From Companilactobacillus sp. (GTDB lineage: Bacteria; Bacillota; Bacilli; Lactobacillales; Lactobacillaceae): a stretch of 64,000 bases of DNA. The stretch lies in the NCBI RefSeq assembly GCF_022484265.1, contig NZ_JAKVLR010000001.1, positions 868,001 to 932,000 on the forward strand. The letters run 5' to 3'. Under the pieces are notes generated by a model. It made no database searches, was not told where the DNA came from, and saw only the letters and a list, made by a program, of their open reading frames with translations. This document shows, in pieces, positions 42,516-52,122 of the stretch; within the stretch, counting starts at the first letter, position 1; each line of letters begins with the position of its first letter. The position numbers and the translations under genes were made by a program.

Positions 42516-45371
42516 TTATTTACCCAAAGCGTCTTTTGTCCGCTTGGTATCACGTTTTAAGATTGGTCCTAAATACTGACCTGTGTAGCTCTTTTTAACA
42601 TTAGCAATGTGTTCCGGAGTTCCGGTAGCGACGATCTTGCCGCCGCCTTCGCCACCTTCAGGACCAAGATCAATATCCCAGTCAGCTGACTTGATGACAT
42701 CCAAATTGTGTTCAATTACTAAAACCGTATTACCTTCATCGACCAAACGTTGTAAAACATCCAACAAGCGCTTGATATCGTCAGTATGAAGACCTGTCGT
42801 TGGTTCATCAAGAATATAGAAGTTGTTACCACTAGACTTCTTATACAATTCTGAAGCTAGCTTCATTCTTTGAGCTTCACCACCAGATAATTGAGTGGCA
42901 GATTGGCCTAATGAAACGTATCCTAATCCAACATCAACGATTGTCTGTAACTTACGTTTGATACGTGGAATATTGCTGAAGAAATCTAATGCTTCAGCGA
43001 CTTTCATATCTAAAACTTGCGAAATATTCTTCCCCTTGTAAGTTACTTCCAAAGTTTCAGAATTGTAACGAGTACCATGACAAACTTCGCAAGGTACGTA
43101 AACGTCTGGTAAAAAGTTCATTTCGATCTTAATAATTCCGTCTCCACGACAATTTTCACAACGTCCGCCCTTAATATTGAATGAGAATCTGCCCTTCTTG
43201 TAACCACGAAGTTTAGCTTCATTCGTTTGAGCGAATAAGTCACGAATATCATCAAAAACACCGGTATAAGTTGCTGGGTTACTTCTTGGCGTACGTCCAA
43301 TTGGACTCTGATCAATGGCGATCATCTTGTCTAATTTTTCGTAACCTTTGATGGTCTTATACTTGCCTGGTTTTTGAGAATTATGATTCATCTTCTGTGC
43401 CAAAGCACGTTTAAGGATCATATTAACTAACGTTGACTTACCGGAACCTGAGACTCCTGTGACGGCAATAAATTTGCCTAGTGGGAATTTCACATCCAAA
43501 TTCTTCAAGTTATTCTCAGCTGCACCAGTCACTTCGATAAAGCTGCCGTTTCCATCACGACGTTCTAGTGGTACTGGTACAAACTTTTTGCCGGAAAGAT
43601 ATTGTCCTGTCAGGGACTTAGGATTCTTTTCGACTTCTTCTGGTGTCCCGGCAGCCACAATCTGACCACCGTTTTCTCCCGCTCCAGGTCCGACATCGAT
43701 CAGGTAGTCGGCTGCACGCATCGTGTCCTCATCGTGCTCGACAACAATCAAAGTGTTGCCTAGATCACGCATCTTCTTGAGTGAGCTGATCAACCGATCG
43801 TTATCACGTTGATGCAATCCAATTGATGGTTCATCCAAAATGTACATGACACCTGATAAATTCGAACCGATCTGCGTTGCTAAACGAATCCGTTGTGCTT
43901 CACCACCGGAAAGAGTTCCGGCTGAACGTGACAGCGTTAAATAATCCAAACCAACGTTGATCAAGAAGGCCAAACGATCACGGACTTCCTTCAAGATTGG
44001 TTTAGCAATCACAGTATTTTGTTCTCCCAGTTTAACCGATTTGAAAAATGGGAGTGAGTCTTTGATTGAAAGATCTGAAGCTTCAGCGATATCCTTGCCT
44101 TCAATTTTGACAGCTAATGCTTGACGATTTAAACGCTTGCCATGACAAACTGGACAAGTCAATTCAGTCATGTACTTACGCATAACTTCACGTGTAAAAT
44201 CGCTGTTCGTTTCGTGATAACGACGGTTGATGTTAGGAATAACCCCTTCAAATGGCACATCGACATCACGAACGCTTCCAAAATCATTCTCATAGTGGAA
44301 ATGGAATGTTTTGCCATTTGAACCATGCAAAATGATATCTTGGTCTTTCTTAGATAACTTCTCAAATGGCGTATCCATATCGATCTTAAACTCTTTGGCA
44401 GCTTGAGCTAACATCTCAGGATAGTATTGAGAACTAATTGGGTTCCAAGGTTGAATGGCACCCTCTTTTAAAGTCTTACTTGGGTCAGGAATGACCAAGT
44501 CTTGATCGACCTCTAGTTTCATCCCTAAACCATCACAGGCCTCACAAGCTCCAAATGGCGCGTTAAATGAGAATAGTCTAGGTTCCAATTCACCCACCGT
44601 AAATCCACAAAGTGGACATGAGTTCTTCTCAGAAAAGACCATCATTTCGCCGCCGATAACGTCAGCGTTCATGTAACCATCAGATAGACGCAAGGCTGCT
44701 TCGACTGAATCAGTCAAACGTGACTTAATATGGTCATTGATCACGATACGGTCAACGATTACATCAATATCATGCTTCTTGTTCTTCTCTAGTTCGATAT
44801 CTTCACTGATGTCGTGGATCTCGCCATCAATACGAACACGAACGTAGCCTTGCTTTTGAATTTGGGCCAAGGCCTTTTTGTGTTGGCCTTTTTTGGCGCG
44901 AATAACTGGAGACAAAACTTGAAGTTTTGTCCCTTCATCTAATTTCAAAATTGAATCAACCATTTGTTGGGCTGATTGGCTCGTAATGACTGTACCGTCA
45001 TTTGGACAAATCGGTGTTCCAACACGTGCCCAAAGCAGACGTAAATAATCATTGATCTCGGTAACTGTACCGACAGTTGAACGTGGGTTCTTTGAAGTAG
45101 TCTTTTGGTCGATCGAAATTGCTGGACTTAAGCCATCTATTGAATCGACATCTGGTTTATCCATTTGTCCCAAAAATTGTCTGGCATATGAAGACAAGCT
45201 TTCGACATATCGTCTTTGTCCTTCTGCGTATAAAGTGTCAAAAGCTAGCGAACTTTTCCCAGAGCCAGATAGACCAGTCATGACAACCAGTTTATCACGT
45301 GGAATAGTCACGTTAATATTTTTTAAGTTATGAGCACGAGCTCCATGAATTACTATTTTATCATTCAGCAT
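42516..45371 (-). CDS. uvrA: UvrABC system protein A
   Basis: Damage-recognition ATPase of nucleotide excision repair. 951 residues. Two ABC ATPase cores: Walker A GLSGSGKSSLAFDT near the N-terminus and GVSGSGKSTLVNMI at about 640, signatures TLSGGEAQRIRLAT and QLSGGEAQRMKLAS. Zinc-finger cysteines appear in CPLCGF and CEACDG, CPVCHG, CENCRGDG and CEVCHG. It follows uvrB by 2 bases and forms uvrBA. Confidence 0.98.
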   Translation of the reverse strand: MLNDKIVIHGARAHNLKNINVTIPRDKLVVMTGLSGSGKSSLAFDTLYAEGQRRYVESLSSYARQFLGQMDKPDVDSIDGLSPAISIDQKTTSKNPRSTVGTVTEINDYLRLLWARVGTPICPNDGTVITSQSAQQMVDSILKLDEGTKLQVLSPVIRAKKGQHKKALAQIQKQGYVRVRIDGEIHDISEDIELEKNKKHDIDVIVDRIVINDHIKSRLTDSVEAALRLSDGYMNADVIGGEMMVFSEKNSCPLCGFTVGELEPRLFSFNAPFGACEACDGLGMKLEVDQDLVIPDPSKTLKEGAIQPWNPISSQYYPEMLAQAAKEFKIDMDTPFEKLSKKDQDIILHGSNGKTFHFHYENDFGSVRDVDVPFEGVIPNINRRYHETNSDFTREVMRKYMTELTCPVCHGKRLNRQALAVKIEGKDIAEASDLSIKDSLPFFKSVKLGEQNTVIAKPILKEVRDRLAFLINVGLDYLTLSRSAGTLSGGEAQRIRLATQIGSNLSGVMYILDEPSIGLHQRDNDRLISSLKKMRDLGNTLIVVEHDEDTMRAADYLIDVGPGAGENGGQIVAAGTPEEVEKNPKSLTGQYLSGKKFVPVPLERRDGNGSFIEVTGAAENNLKNLDVKFPLGKFIAVTGVSGSGKSTLVNMILKRALAQKMNHNSQKPGKYKTIKGYEKLDKMIAIDQSPIGRTPRSNPATYTGVFDDIRDLFAQTNEAKLRGYKKGRFSFNIKGGRCENCRGDGIIKIEMNFLPDVYVPCEVCHGTRYNSETLEVTYKGKNISQVLDMKVAEALDFFSNIPRIKRKLQTIVDVGLGYVSLGQSATQLSGGEAQRMKLASELYKKSSGNNFYILDEPTTGLHTDDIKRLLDVLQRLVDEGNTVLVIEHNLDVIKSADWDIDLGPEGGEGGGKIVATGTPEHIANVKKSYTGQYLGPILKRDTKRTKDALGK

Positions 45372-45373
45372 AC

Positions 45374-47386
45374 TTAATTCATTTCCGCCTTTAATTCAAG
45401 AATTGTATCACGCAAGTTGGCAGCACCCTCGAAATCTAATTTCTTGGCTGCTGATTCCATTTGTTCAGTTAAATTACTGATCAATTCGTTCTTTTGTTTC
45501 TTGGTCATATTATCAAAGTCGAGATTATCCTCAGTGATAGCCTCTTTTTCTGACTCAGAGTTATCGACCTTATGGAACATGGAAATTGCGTCACGAATCG
45601 GCTTAACAATAGTCTTAGGAGTAATTCCATGCTCTTCGTTAAATTTCATTTGGATCTCACGTCTGTGCTTAGTCTTGTCGATAGCATTGCGCATTGATTC
45701 AGTAATTGAATCTGCATACATGATAACTTTACCATGTTCATTTCTAGATGCACGACCAATGATCTGAACTAGCGAACGTTCGGCACGTAAAAATCCTTCC
45801 TTGTCAGCATCCAAAATTGCAATCAAGGATACTTCGGGAACATCAATACCTTCACGTAGCAAGTTGATACCAATCAAAACATCAAATTTACCTAGACGCA
45901 GATCACGAATGATTTGCGACCGTTCGATCGTCTTGATATCACTGTGCAAGTATCGGACTTTGATCCCCAGATCTTTGAAGTAATCCGTCAGATCCTCGGC
46001 CATCTTCTTAGTCAAAGTCGTGACAAAGACTCTTTCGTGCTTCTCGACTCGGTCGTTTATCTCCGCGACCAAATCATCGATTTGTCCCATGATCGGCCGG
46101 ACTTCAATTACCGGATCTAGCAGACCAGTTGGACGAATAATTTGTGGGACCACATGACTAGTTCTATCTAGTTCATAAGGTCCAGGCGTAGCTGAAACAT
46201 ACAGAATACGTTTAACGTGTTGTTCAAACTCATCAAGTTTTAACGGACGGTTGTCCAAAGCACTTGGCAATCTGAAACCGTAGTTTACTAGCATCTGCTT
46301 TCTGGCACGGTCACCATTGTACATACCACGAATTTGAGGCATCGTAACGTGTGACTCATCGATCATAATATTAAAATCATCAGGGAAGAAATCTAGTAAC
46401 GTGAAAGGTGGTTCACCTTCGGCACGTCCTTCCATGTGACGAGAATAATTTTCGATACCAGATGTATAACCCATTTCACGCATCATTTCGATATCGTATT
46501 CAGTTCTTTGCTTAATCCGTTGAGCTTCTAATAATTTACCTTCGCCCTCGAACTTCTTAACTTGAACGTCGAGTTCATTTTGAATTCTAGTTAAAGCTTG
46601 TTCCATACTGGCATCACTGATCATAAAGTGAGTCGCAGGGAAAATACCGATATGATCCATTGAACCAATGATCTCACCAGTTAAAGCATTCATTTCAATA
46701 ATACGGTCTATTTCGTCGCCAAAAAATTCGACACGAATAGCATTATCATCTCTTGATGCAGGGAAAATGTCGACGACATCCCCACGGACACGAAAGCGTC
46801 CACGTTGAAAATCGATATCATTACGCTCAAATTGATTCTCGACTAATTCTTCGAGTAATTTATTACGCGAGATCTGTTGACCAGTTCTCAAGGAAATAAT
46901 ACTGTCAGCATATTCTCTTGGATCACCTAAACCAAAGATACAAGAAACTGAAGCCACGACAATAACGTCATTTCGCTCAAGCAATGAACTTGTCGCTGAA
47001 TGACGTAATTTATCGATCTCATCATTGATACTTGAATCCTTTTCGATGTAAGTATCGCTTGATGGAACATATGCTTCTGGTTGGTAGTAATCATAATAAC
47101 TTACGAAGTATTCCACAGCATTGTGTGGGAAAAATTCTTTCATCTCACCGTAAAGTTGACCCGCAAGAGTCTTGTTGTGGGAAATGATGAGCGTTGGTTT
47201 GTTTAAATTCTTAATAACATTAGCCATCGTAAACGTCTTACCAGTACCAGTGGCACCTTCTAGGACCATTTCTTTATCGCCGTCTTCAAAACCCTTAGTG
47301 AGTTTGTCGATAGCCTGTTGTTGATCCCCGGCAGGAGCGTACTTTGAAACTAAGTCAAACTTATTGTCATCCACTCTATCTATCAC
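45374..47386 (-). CDS. uvrB: UvrABC system protein B
   Basis: Helicase-like damage verifier of nucleotide excision repair. 670 residues from the GTG at 47386, with GGGAGG 7 bases upstream; the longer frame from 47416 runs into a hairpin. Walker A EGATGTGKTFTM, the beta-hairpin YYDYYQPEAYVP, helicase motifs and the C-terminal UVR motif (LTEQMESAAKKLDFEGAA) are present. A LexA-like box lies upstream. Confidence 0.97.
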   Translation of the reverse strand: MIDRVDDNKFDLVSKYAPAGDQQQAIDKLTKGFEDGDKEMVLEGATGTGKTFTMANVIKNLNKPTLIISHNKTLAGQLYGEMKEFFPHNAVEYFVSYYDYYQPEAYVPSSDTYIEKDSSINDEIDKLRHSATSSLLERNDVIVVASVSCIFGLGDPREYADSIISLRTGQQISRNKLLEELVENQFERNDIDFQRGRFRVRGDVVDIFPASRDDNAIRVEFFGDEIDRIIEMNALTGEIIGSMDHIGIFPATHFMISDASMEQALTRIQNELDVQVKKFEGEGKLLEAQRIKQRTEYDIEMMREMGYTSGIENYSRHMEGRAEGEPPFTLLDFFPDDFNIMIDESHVTMPQIRGMYNGDRARKQMLVNYGFRLPSALDNRPLKLDEFEQHVKRILYVSATPGPYELDRTSHVVPQIIRPTGLLDPVIEVRPIMGQIDDLVAEINDRVEKHERVFVTTLTKKMAEDLTDYFKDLGIKVRYLHSDIKTIERSQIIRDLRLGKFDVLIGINLLREGIDVPEVSLIAILDADKEGFLRAERSLVQIIGRASRNEHGKVIMYADSITESMRNAIDKTKHRREIQMKFNEEHGITPKTIVKPIRDAISMFHKVDNSESEKEAITEDNLDFDNMTKKQKNELISNLTEQMESAAKKLDFEGAANLRDTILELKAEMN

Positions 47387-47405
47387 TTTGAAACCTCCCA
47401 AAGCC

Positions 47406-47440
47406 AAAAAATACATCTAACTCAAACTGAATTAGATGTA
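47406..47440 (-). terminator. Terminator-like hairpin after the MFS gene, in front of uvrB
   Basis: On the minus strand a 13-bp stem (TACATCTAATTCA / TGAGTTAGATGTA, loop GTT) is followed by six T and then, within 8 bases, by the uvrB ribosome site. It can end the upstream MFS transcript but also lies in the presumed uvrB leader. Confidence 0.75.
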
Positions 47441-47454
47441 ATTTGCGTTAGAAA

Positions 47455-47494
47455 TTTATATCGAATATATATTAACATATCGAACATACTTTCG
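47455..47494 (-). promoter_or_regulatory. Probable LexA/DinR box and -10 of uvrBA
   Basis: CGAACATACTTTCG (plus 47481-47494) matches the Gram-positive LexA consensus CGAAC-N4-GTTCG in 9 of 10 fixed positions. On the minus strand TATAAA (plus 47455-47460) lies about 20 bases downstream and could be the -10; the -35 overlaps the box. SOS control of uvrBA is known in Firmicutes. Confidence 0.6.
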
Positions 47495-48745
47495 CTATTT
47501 TTTTGGACTATTTGAAAGTTTTGGCAACATGGCAAAAATTATTAATCCAACTAAGAATAGGACACTCAACGATGCCGCACCAATAGTTGATTTACCAGTT
47601 AATTGCGTCACGATACCAACTAAGAATGGTCCCATGACAGCCGAGAATTTGCCCAGGATATTGTAGAATCCGAAAAATTCGCTACCAGAATCTTTCGGAA
47701 TGATCTTACCAAAGAAGGATCTACTCAAAGCTTGTAAACCACCTTGAACAGTACCAACTAAAATGGCCAAGATCCAGAAGTCTGCCGTAGTATGCAAGTT
47801 CAATGCATAAAGACAAATTACTAGATAAACAAATATTCCTAATAGAATACCTTCACGAGTTGAAAATCTATCCGCGATCCAACCGAATAAAATTGAAAAT
47901 GGGAAGGCAACTAGCTGTACGACTAACATGACGATCATCAAGACACTGGTTTTAACACCGATATCCATCCCGATAGCAGTCGCCATAGTAAAGATCGTAT
48001 CGACACCATCAATATAGAAGAAATAAGCTACTAAAAACCAAGCTACTTGCTTATATTGTTTGATGTGTCTGATCGTTTGAAAAACTCGTTTGAAACTTCC
48101 AGCAAGTGGTGCTGAAGTTGGAGCAACTGAATACTTTTGATGGACATTTTTTTGCAGAGGTAAGTAAAAAATTATCCACCAGACTGCTGCAATAATAAAA
48201 CTCCAACGTGAAACTGCGGCGCTGTCCATGGCTCCAAAGCCATTAGTTAAATACAATACCAGGAACAAACTGAATGCGACCACTCCACCTAGATATCCAT
48301 AAGCATATCCATGCGTTGAAATTTTGTTCATTTGACTATTATCGGCCACATCAGTCAAAAAGCTATCGTAGAACAAATTACTAGCCGAGTATCCGATTGC
48401 CGATATGACATAAATTGCCAGTATCCAGCGCCACTGAGTGGCTGGAAGCAAGGCTAAGCCAACCGTTGAAACGATACCTAGCCAACAAAAAATATTTAAT
48501 AAACGTTTTTTAAAGTTTGGATAATCTGCTAACGCTCCTAAAAATGGAGCCAAGATTGAAACTAATAAAGTTCCAAAACTGTTAGCATATCCCCAAAATG
48601 CCGTTGAACTGGCTGCAGAAACATGGTCAGCCTGTGCGATCGATTTAAAATACACAGGTAAAACTGCGGTCGTAACGATGATACCGTAACCTGAATTGGC
48701 CCAGTCATACAGGATCCAACTCCATTGCTTTTTGTTGATCTTCAA
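47495..48745 (-). CDS. MFS transporter, UMF1/Atg22-like
   Basis: 416 residues with about twelve helices. The N-terminal phrase SWILYDWANSGYG is the hallmark of the UMF1/Atg22-like major facilitator group; further typical sections are FWGYANSFGTLLVSILAPFLG and GGLQALSRSFFGKIIP. The transported compound is unknown (amino acids and small organic molecules have been proposed for the family). It starts 11 bases after the stop of the phosphodiesterase gene and is probably co-transcribed with it. Confidence 0.88.
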   Translation of the reverse strand: MKINKKQWSWILYDWANSGYGIIVTTAVLPVYFKSIAQADHVSAASSTAFWGYANSFGTLLVSILAPFLGALADYPNFKKRLLNIFCWLGIVSTVGLALLPATQWRWILAIYVISAIGYSASNLFYDSFLTDVADNSQMNKISTHGYAYGYLGGVVAFSLFLVLYLTNGFGAMDSAAVSRWSFIIAAVWWIIFYLPLQKNVHQKYSVAPTSAPLAGSFKRVFQTIRHIKQYKQVAWFLVAYFFYIDGVDTIFTMATAIGMDIGVKTSVLMIVMLVVQLVAFPFSILFGWIADRFSTREGILLGIFVYLVICLYALNLHTTADFWILAILVGTVQGGLQALSRSFFGKIIPKDSGSEFFGFYNILGKFSAVMGPFLVGIVTQLTGKSTIGAASLSVLFLVGLIIFAMLPKLSNSPKK

Positions 48746-48756
48746 ATTGACACCCC

Positions 48757-50049
48757 TTAATTTTTAAAGACATCCTCAATGGTTTGACCTGCTATTTCAT
48801 TAGTAAATTTCAAACCTAGTAATTTAGCGAATGTTGGTGCTTCATCTACTAAATTAGCCTTCTCAACTGTTGATCCTTTTTTAATTGCCGGACCATTAAA
48901 TACTAACGTGGTTTGATAATCTGGCTTATCAGGATCATATCCATGAACTCCGTGATAACGGTCGGTTTCGCCCAATGAATTTGGATCAACTCGTTCAACA
49001 ACAGTTGGACGGTCGCTTTCATCAGTAAAATAATAACCAGCTTTGGCTTCGATCATTAAACTGCACAAAGGATCGGCACCGCGCTTAACAGCTTCGGCTT
49101 GGCTATAAACTTTTTCAACGCCTTCAACGTTTTCGACTAACTTTTTCAACTCAGCTAGTTGTTCAAAATTTTGTGTGTAAATATATGTCGAACCGTCACA
49201 AGTTTTCGCCATTGCTTGCCAATTTTTATCAAAAGTCTGGTCATCTTTGGCTTTTAACCAGCCTTTTTTGGAGAACAAGGTATTCAAATGGATCATTTTA
49301 GTAACATTGATCTGATAATGATCGCCTAGGATCACGAAATTTGTATCATCGAAGGTTCCGGCATTCTTGGTGGCTTGGATCAGTTGGCCAACATGTTTAT
49401 CAAGGCGATGCAAAGCTTTCATCGCTTCATCTGAACGGACACCGTAACGATGGCGCATGCTATCCATGTCAACTAAGTGGATCAAAGTCAAATTAGGTTT
49501 CTTATTCTCGATTGTATCGACTGCACAAGCTGTAATAAAGTCATCAAGTTGTGGTTGCTTGATGCCATTGCGAAGCTTGCCGTATTTATGATTCATTTCG
49601 AGCAAAAATACTGGCGAACTGGCTTTAAGCGAAACTAAAACTTGATTAGTCCAGATGCGATTAGGAAAAATCTCAGCTAAATTGTAGTTGATCTTACTTC
49701 CGGCAGTTACTGGCCACAAAAAAGCTGCGGTCTTCAAACCTGCATGACGTGCTAAATCATAAACAGTCGGCGACTTAACATCTTTTTGATACCAATACCA
49801 ATCCGGTGAACGTCTTTCTGGTTGAATCTTGGTATTGTTGACGATCCCGTGCTTATTAGGATACTGCCCAGTGATGATCGATGTATGCGATGGATAAGTC
49901 AGCGTTGGATAAATCCCAGTCACAGACTTGACCCAAGTCCCCCCATTAACTAATTCATTTAAATTTGGAAGTTCCGCTTGATGTTCTCTAATATCGCGAA
50001 AACCTAATGAGTCCAATGACATGACGAGCAAATGTTGATTTGATGCCAA
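48757..50049 (-). CDS. Alkaline phosphatase-superfamily phosphodiesterase (nucleotide pyrophosphatase-like)
   Basis: 430 residues of the type I phosphodiesterase/nucleotide pyrophosphatase family. Metal-binding and nucleophile regions are visible: VMSLDSLGFRD, GIYPTLTYPSHTSIITGQYP (nucleophile Thr in YPSHTS context), LIHLVDMDSMRH, FVILGDHYQ and RYHGVHGYDPD. No signal peptide, so it appears cytoplasmic. Substrate unknown. Operonic with the Atg22-like MFS gene. Confidence 0.87.
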   Translation of the reverse strand: MASNQHLLVMSLDSLGFRDIREHQAELPNLNELVNGGTWVKSVTGIYPTLTYPSHTSIITGQYPNKHGIVNNTKIQPERRSPDWYWYQKDVKSPTVYDLARHAGLKTAAFLWPVTAGSKINYNLAEIFPNRIWTNQVLVSLKASSPVFLLEMNHKYGKLRNGIKQPQLDDFITACAVDTIENKKPNLTLIHLVDMDSMRHRYGVRSDEAMKALHRLDKHVGQLIQATKNAGTFDDTNFVILGDHYQINVTKMIHLNTLFSKKGWLKAKDDQTFDKNWQAMAKTCDGSTYIYTQNFEQLAELKKLVENVEGVEKVYSQAEAVKRGADPLCSLMIEAKAGYYFTDESDRPTVVERVDPNSLGETDRYHGVHGYDPDKPDYQTTLVFNGPAIKKGSTVEKANLVDEAPTFAKLLGLKFTNEIAGQTIEDVFKN

Positions 50050-50129
50050 AATAAAATCCCCTTTTTTACCAAACTTCGATACAAAATATTATATCGCAAT
50101 GATATCCCCCATGTACTATTCTTAAAAAA

Positions 50130-50165
50130 ACAAAAAAAATAGATGTGAATTTTACTCACATCTAT
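50130..50165 (-). terminator. Terminator of the phosphoglucomutase gene
   Basis: ATAGATGTGA / TCACATCTAT 10-bp stem, 7-base loop, followed by T8 on the minus strand, 13 bases after the stop. Confidence 0.85.
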
Positions 50166-50177
50166 AATATTTAAAAA

Positions 50178-51896
50178 TTATTCCCAAGTATTAACTTCTT
50201 TAGCGAATCCTTCCAATTTCTTGGCAGCATTGTCATCAGTATCGCTAGTAATGCCAATGTAGAACTTCATCTTAGGTTCGGTACCTGAAGGACGAACTGC
50301 GACCCATGTGCCATCTTCCAAGATAAACTTCAAAGCGTCAGCCTTTGGAAGTCCTGTGTCAGTTACTTTTCCGTCTTTGGTGTCAGTCTTGCTCAAATAA
50401 TCAAGTGATTCAACAACTTTAACGCCGTTGATTTCGCTGATACCTTCTTCACGGAATTCTTTCATCATGGCAGCCATACGTTCTTTTCCAGAAACACCAT
50501 CGAAAGTCTTTGAAATCGTCTTTTCACGATAATAACCGAATTCTTGATAAAGATCCTCAAGCGCATCGTAAATTGTTTTACCTTTAGATTCGTAATACGC
50601 AGCAGCTTCAGCTAATAAGATAGTTGATTGCATAGCATCCTTATCACGAACGAATGGTTTAACTAAGTATCCGTAGCTTTCTTCAAATCCGAATAGAAAT
50701 TCATGGCTATTGGTATCTTGGAAGTTTTGGATCTTTTCAGCGATGTATTTGAATCCAGTCAAAACATCATACATTTTAACGTTGTACTTGTTAGCAATTG
50801 CGGTTGCTAATTCAGTTGAAACAATTGACTTAACCACTGCACCATTTTCTGGTAGCGTGTTAGTTTCCTTCTTAGCTTGCAACAAATAATTTAGGAGAAC
50901 TGAAGCAATTTGGTTACCTGTCATTAACTTGTATGAACCATCAGGTTGTCTAACAGCAGCACCTAAGCGGTCGGCATCGGGATCAGTAGCAATCAATATG
51001 TTGGCTTCAATTTTCTTACCTAAAGCAATTGCCAAGTCAAAGGTTTGGGCAAATTCTGGATTAGGGAATGGAGTTGTGGCAAACTCAGGATCCAAAATTG
51101 CCTGTTCTTTGACCATATTGAAGTTTTCAAAACCGAGATCTTGAAAAATTCGTGGAGCAATCATTTTACCCGTTCCATGAAGCGGCGAGTATACGAACTT
51201 CATCTTTCGACCAACATCTTTGATCAAGTCGTGGTTAACAACAACCGTATCAAGTTGTTTCAAGTACAATTGATCAACGTCTTCACCGATCAGCGACATT
51301 AATTTTTCTTCACGAAGTTGATAAACTGTCTTAACTTTGATGGCAAATAAGTCATCAGCTTTACGAACGTATTCAGTGATCTTGTCTGATTCGACTGGAG
51401 GCATTTGGCCACCGTCTGGTCCATAGATCTTAAAACCATTGTATTGTTTAGGATTATGACTAGCTGTGATCATGATACCTGCGTATGTGTGCAAAGTTCT
51501 AACTGCAAATGAGAGTTCGGGAGTTGGTCTTAAACTGTCAAACACGTAACTCTTGATTCCATGTGCGCCTAAAACCTTAGCTGACTCAATTGCAAAATCT
51601 TGAGAATGGTAACGTGAATCAAAACTAATGGCTACTCCACGTCCCTTAGTTTCATCATCCAAAGTATCCATGAACAAAGCTAAACCTTCGGCAGCTTGTC
51701 TAACCGTGTAAATGTTCATACGATTGATACCAGGTCCTAAGACTCCACGCATACCGGCTGTACCAAATTCCATTGGTGCATAAAATGCTTCTTCAGCTTG
51801 TTCATCATTATCTTTTAGTTCATTTAATTGTGATTTAAGTTCTGGCTCTAATTCTGAATAATCGAGCCATTTTTTCATATTTTCTTGCCAAGACAT
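50178..51896 (-). CDS. pgcA: Phosphoglucomutase / phosphomannomutase (PgcA type)
   Basis: Interconverts glucose-6-phosphate and glucose-1-phosphate for UDP-glucose, exopolysaccharide and teichoic-acid glycosylation. 572 residues, the length of the alpha-phosphoglucomutase PgcA of Firmicutes. Active-site ITASHNPKQYNGFK with the phosphoserine, metal loop ATDPDADRLG, sugar-specificity FGFEESYGYLV and phosphate-binding RPSGTEPKMKFY. AGGAGGA precedes the ATG. Monocistronic, with an extended -10 promoter and a repeated TTTTACTA element upstream. Distinct from glmM in length and motifs. Confidence 0.93.
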   Translation of the reverse strand: MSWQENMKKWLDYSELEPELKSQLNELKDNDEQAEEAFYAPMEFGTAGMRGVLGPGINRMNIYTVRQAAEGLALFMDTLDDETKGRGVAISFDSRYHSQDFAIESAKVLGAHGIKSYVFDSLRPTPELSFAVRTLHTYAGIMITASHNPKQYNGFKIYGPDGGQMPPVESDKITEYVRKADDLFAIKVKTVYQLREEKLMSLIGEDVDQLYLKQLDTVVVNHDLIKDVGRKMKFVYSPLHGTGKMIAPRIFQDLGFENFNMVKEQAILDPEFATTPFPNPEFAQTFDLAIALGKKIEANILIATDPDADRLGAAVRQPDGSYKLMTGNQIASVLLNYLLQAKKETNTLPENGAVVKSIVSTELATAIANKYNVKMYDVLTGFKYIAEKIQNFQDTNSHEFLFGFEESYGYLVKPFVRDKDAMQSTILLAEAAAYYESKGKTIYDALEDLYQEFGYYREKTISKTFDGVSGKERMAAMMKEFREEGISEINGVKVVESLDYLSKTDTKDGKVTDTGLPKADALKFILEDGTWVAVRPSGTEPKMKFYIGITSDTDDNAAKKLEGFAKEVNTWE

Positions 51897-51934
51897 TCCT
51901 AACAGTCCTCCTAATATGTAAGTCCTTACATTTT

Positions 51935-52020
51935 ATTATAGCAATAATTATCAATTTTAATAGGTTTTTACGTAAATTATTAGTAAAATTGTATATCTTT
52001 TTACTATTATTTTAGTAAAA
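51935..52020 (-). promoter_or_regulatory. Promoter region of pgcA with three TTTTACTA(A) elements
   Basis: An extended -10 (TGCTATAAT on minus, plus 51935-51943) lies 40 bases before pgcA. Upstream, TTAGTAAAA occurs at 51980-51988 and 52012-52020 and its inverse TTTTACTA at 51999-52006. The last two form an 8-bp inverted repeat. This could be an operator or A/T-rich upstream element; I cannot name the regulator. Confidence 0.4.
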
Positions 52021-52075
52021 CAGCACAATTACTGTTGAATTTAAGCTTAGTTTACCTACCCAAACTTAAATTTGG

Positions 52076-52110
52076 ATAAAAAAATAAGCTCCCAATTCCT
52101 GGAAGCTTAT
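52076..52110 (-). terminator. Terminator of trxB
   Basis: On the minus strand ATAAGCTTCC / GGGAGCTTAT (one G-U pair, short loop) followed by T6-7, 13 bases after the trxB stop. Confidence 0.82.
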
Positions 52111-52122
52111 GTATTAACTCGA

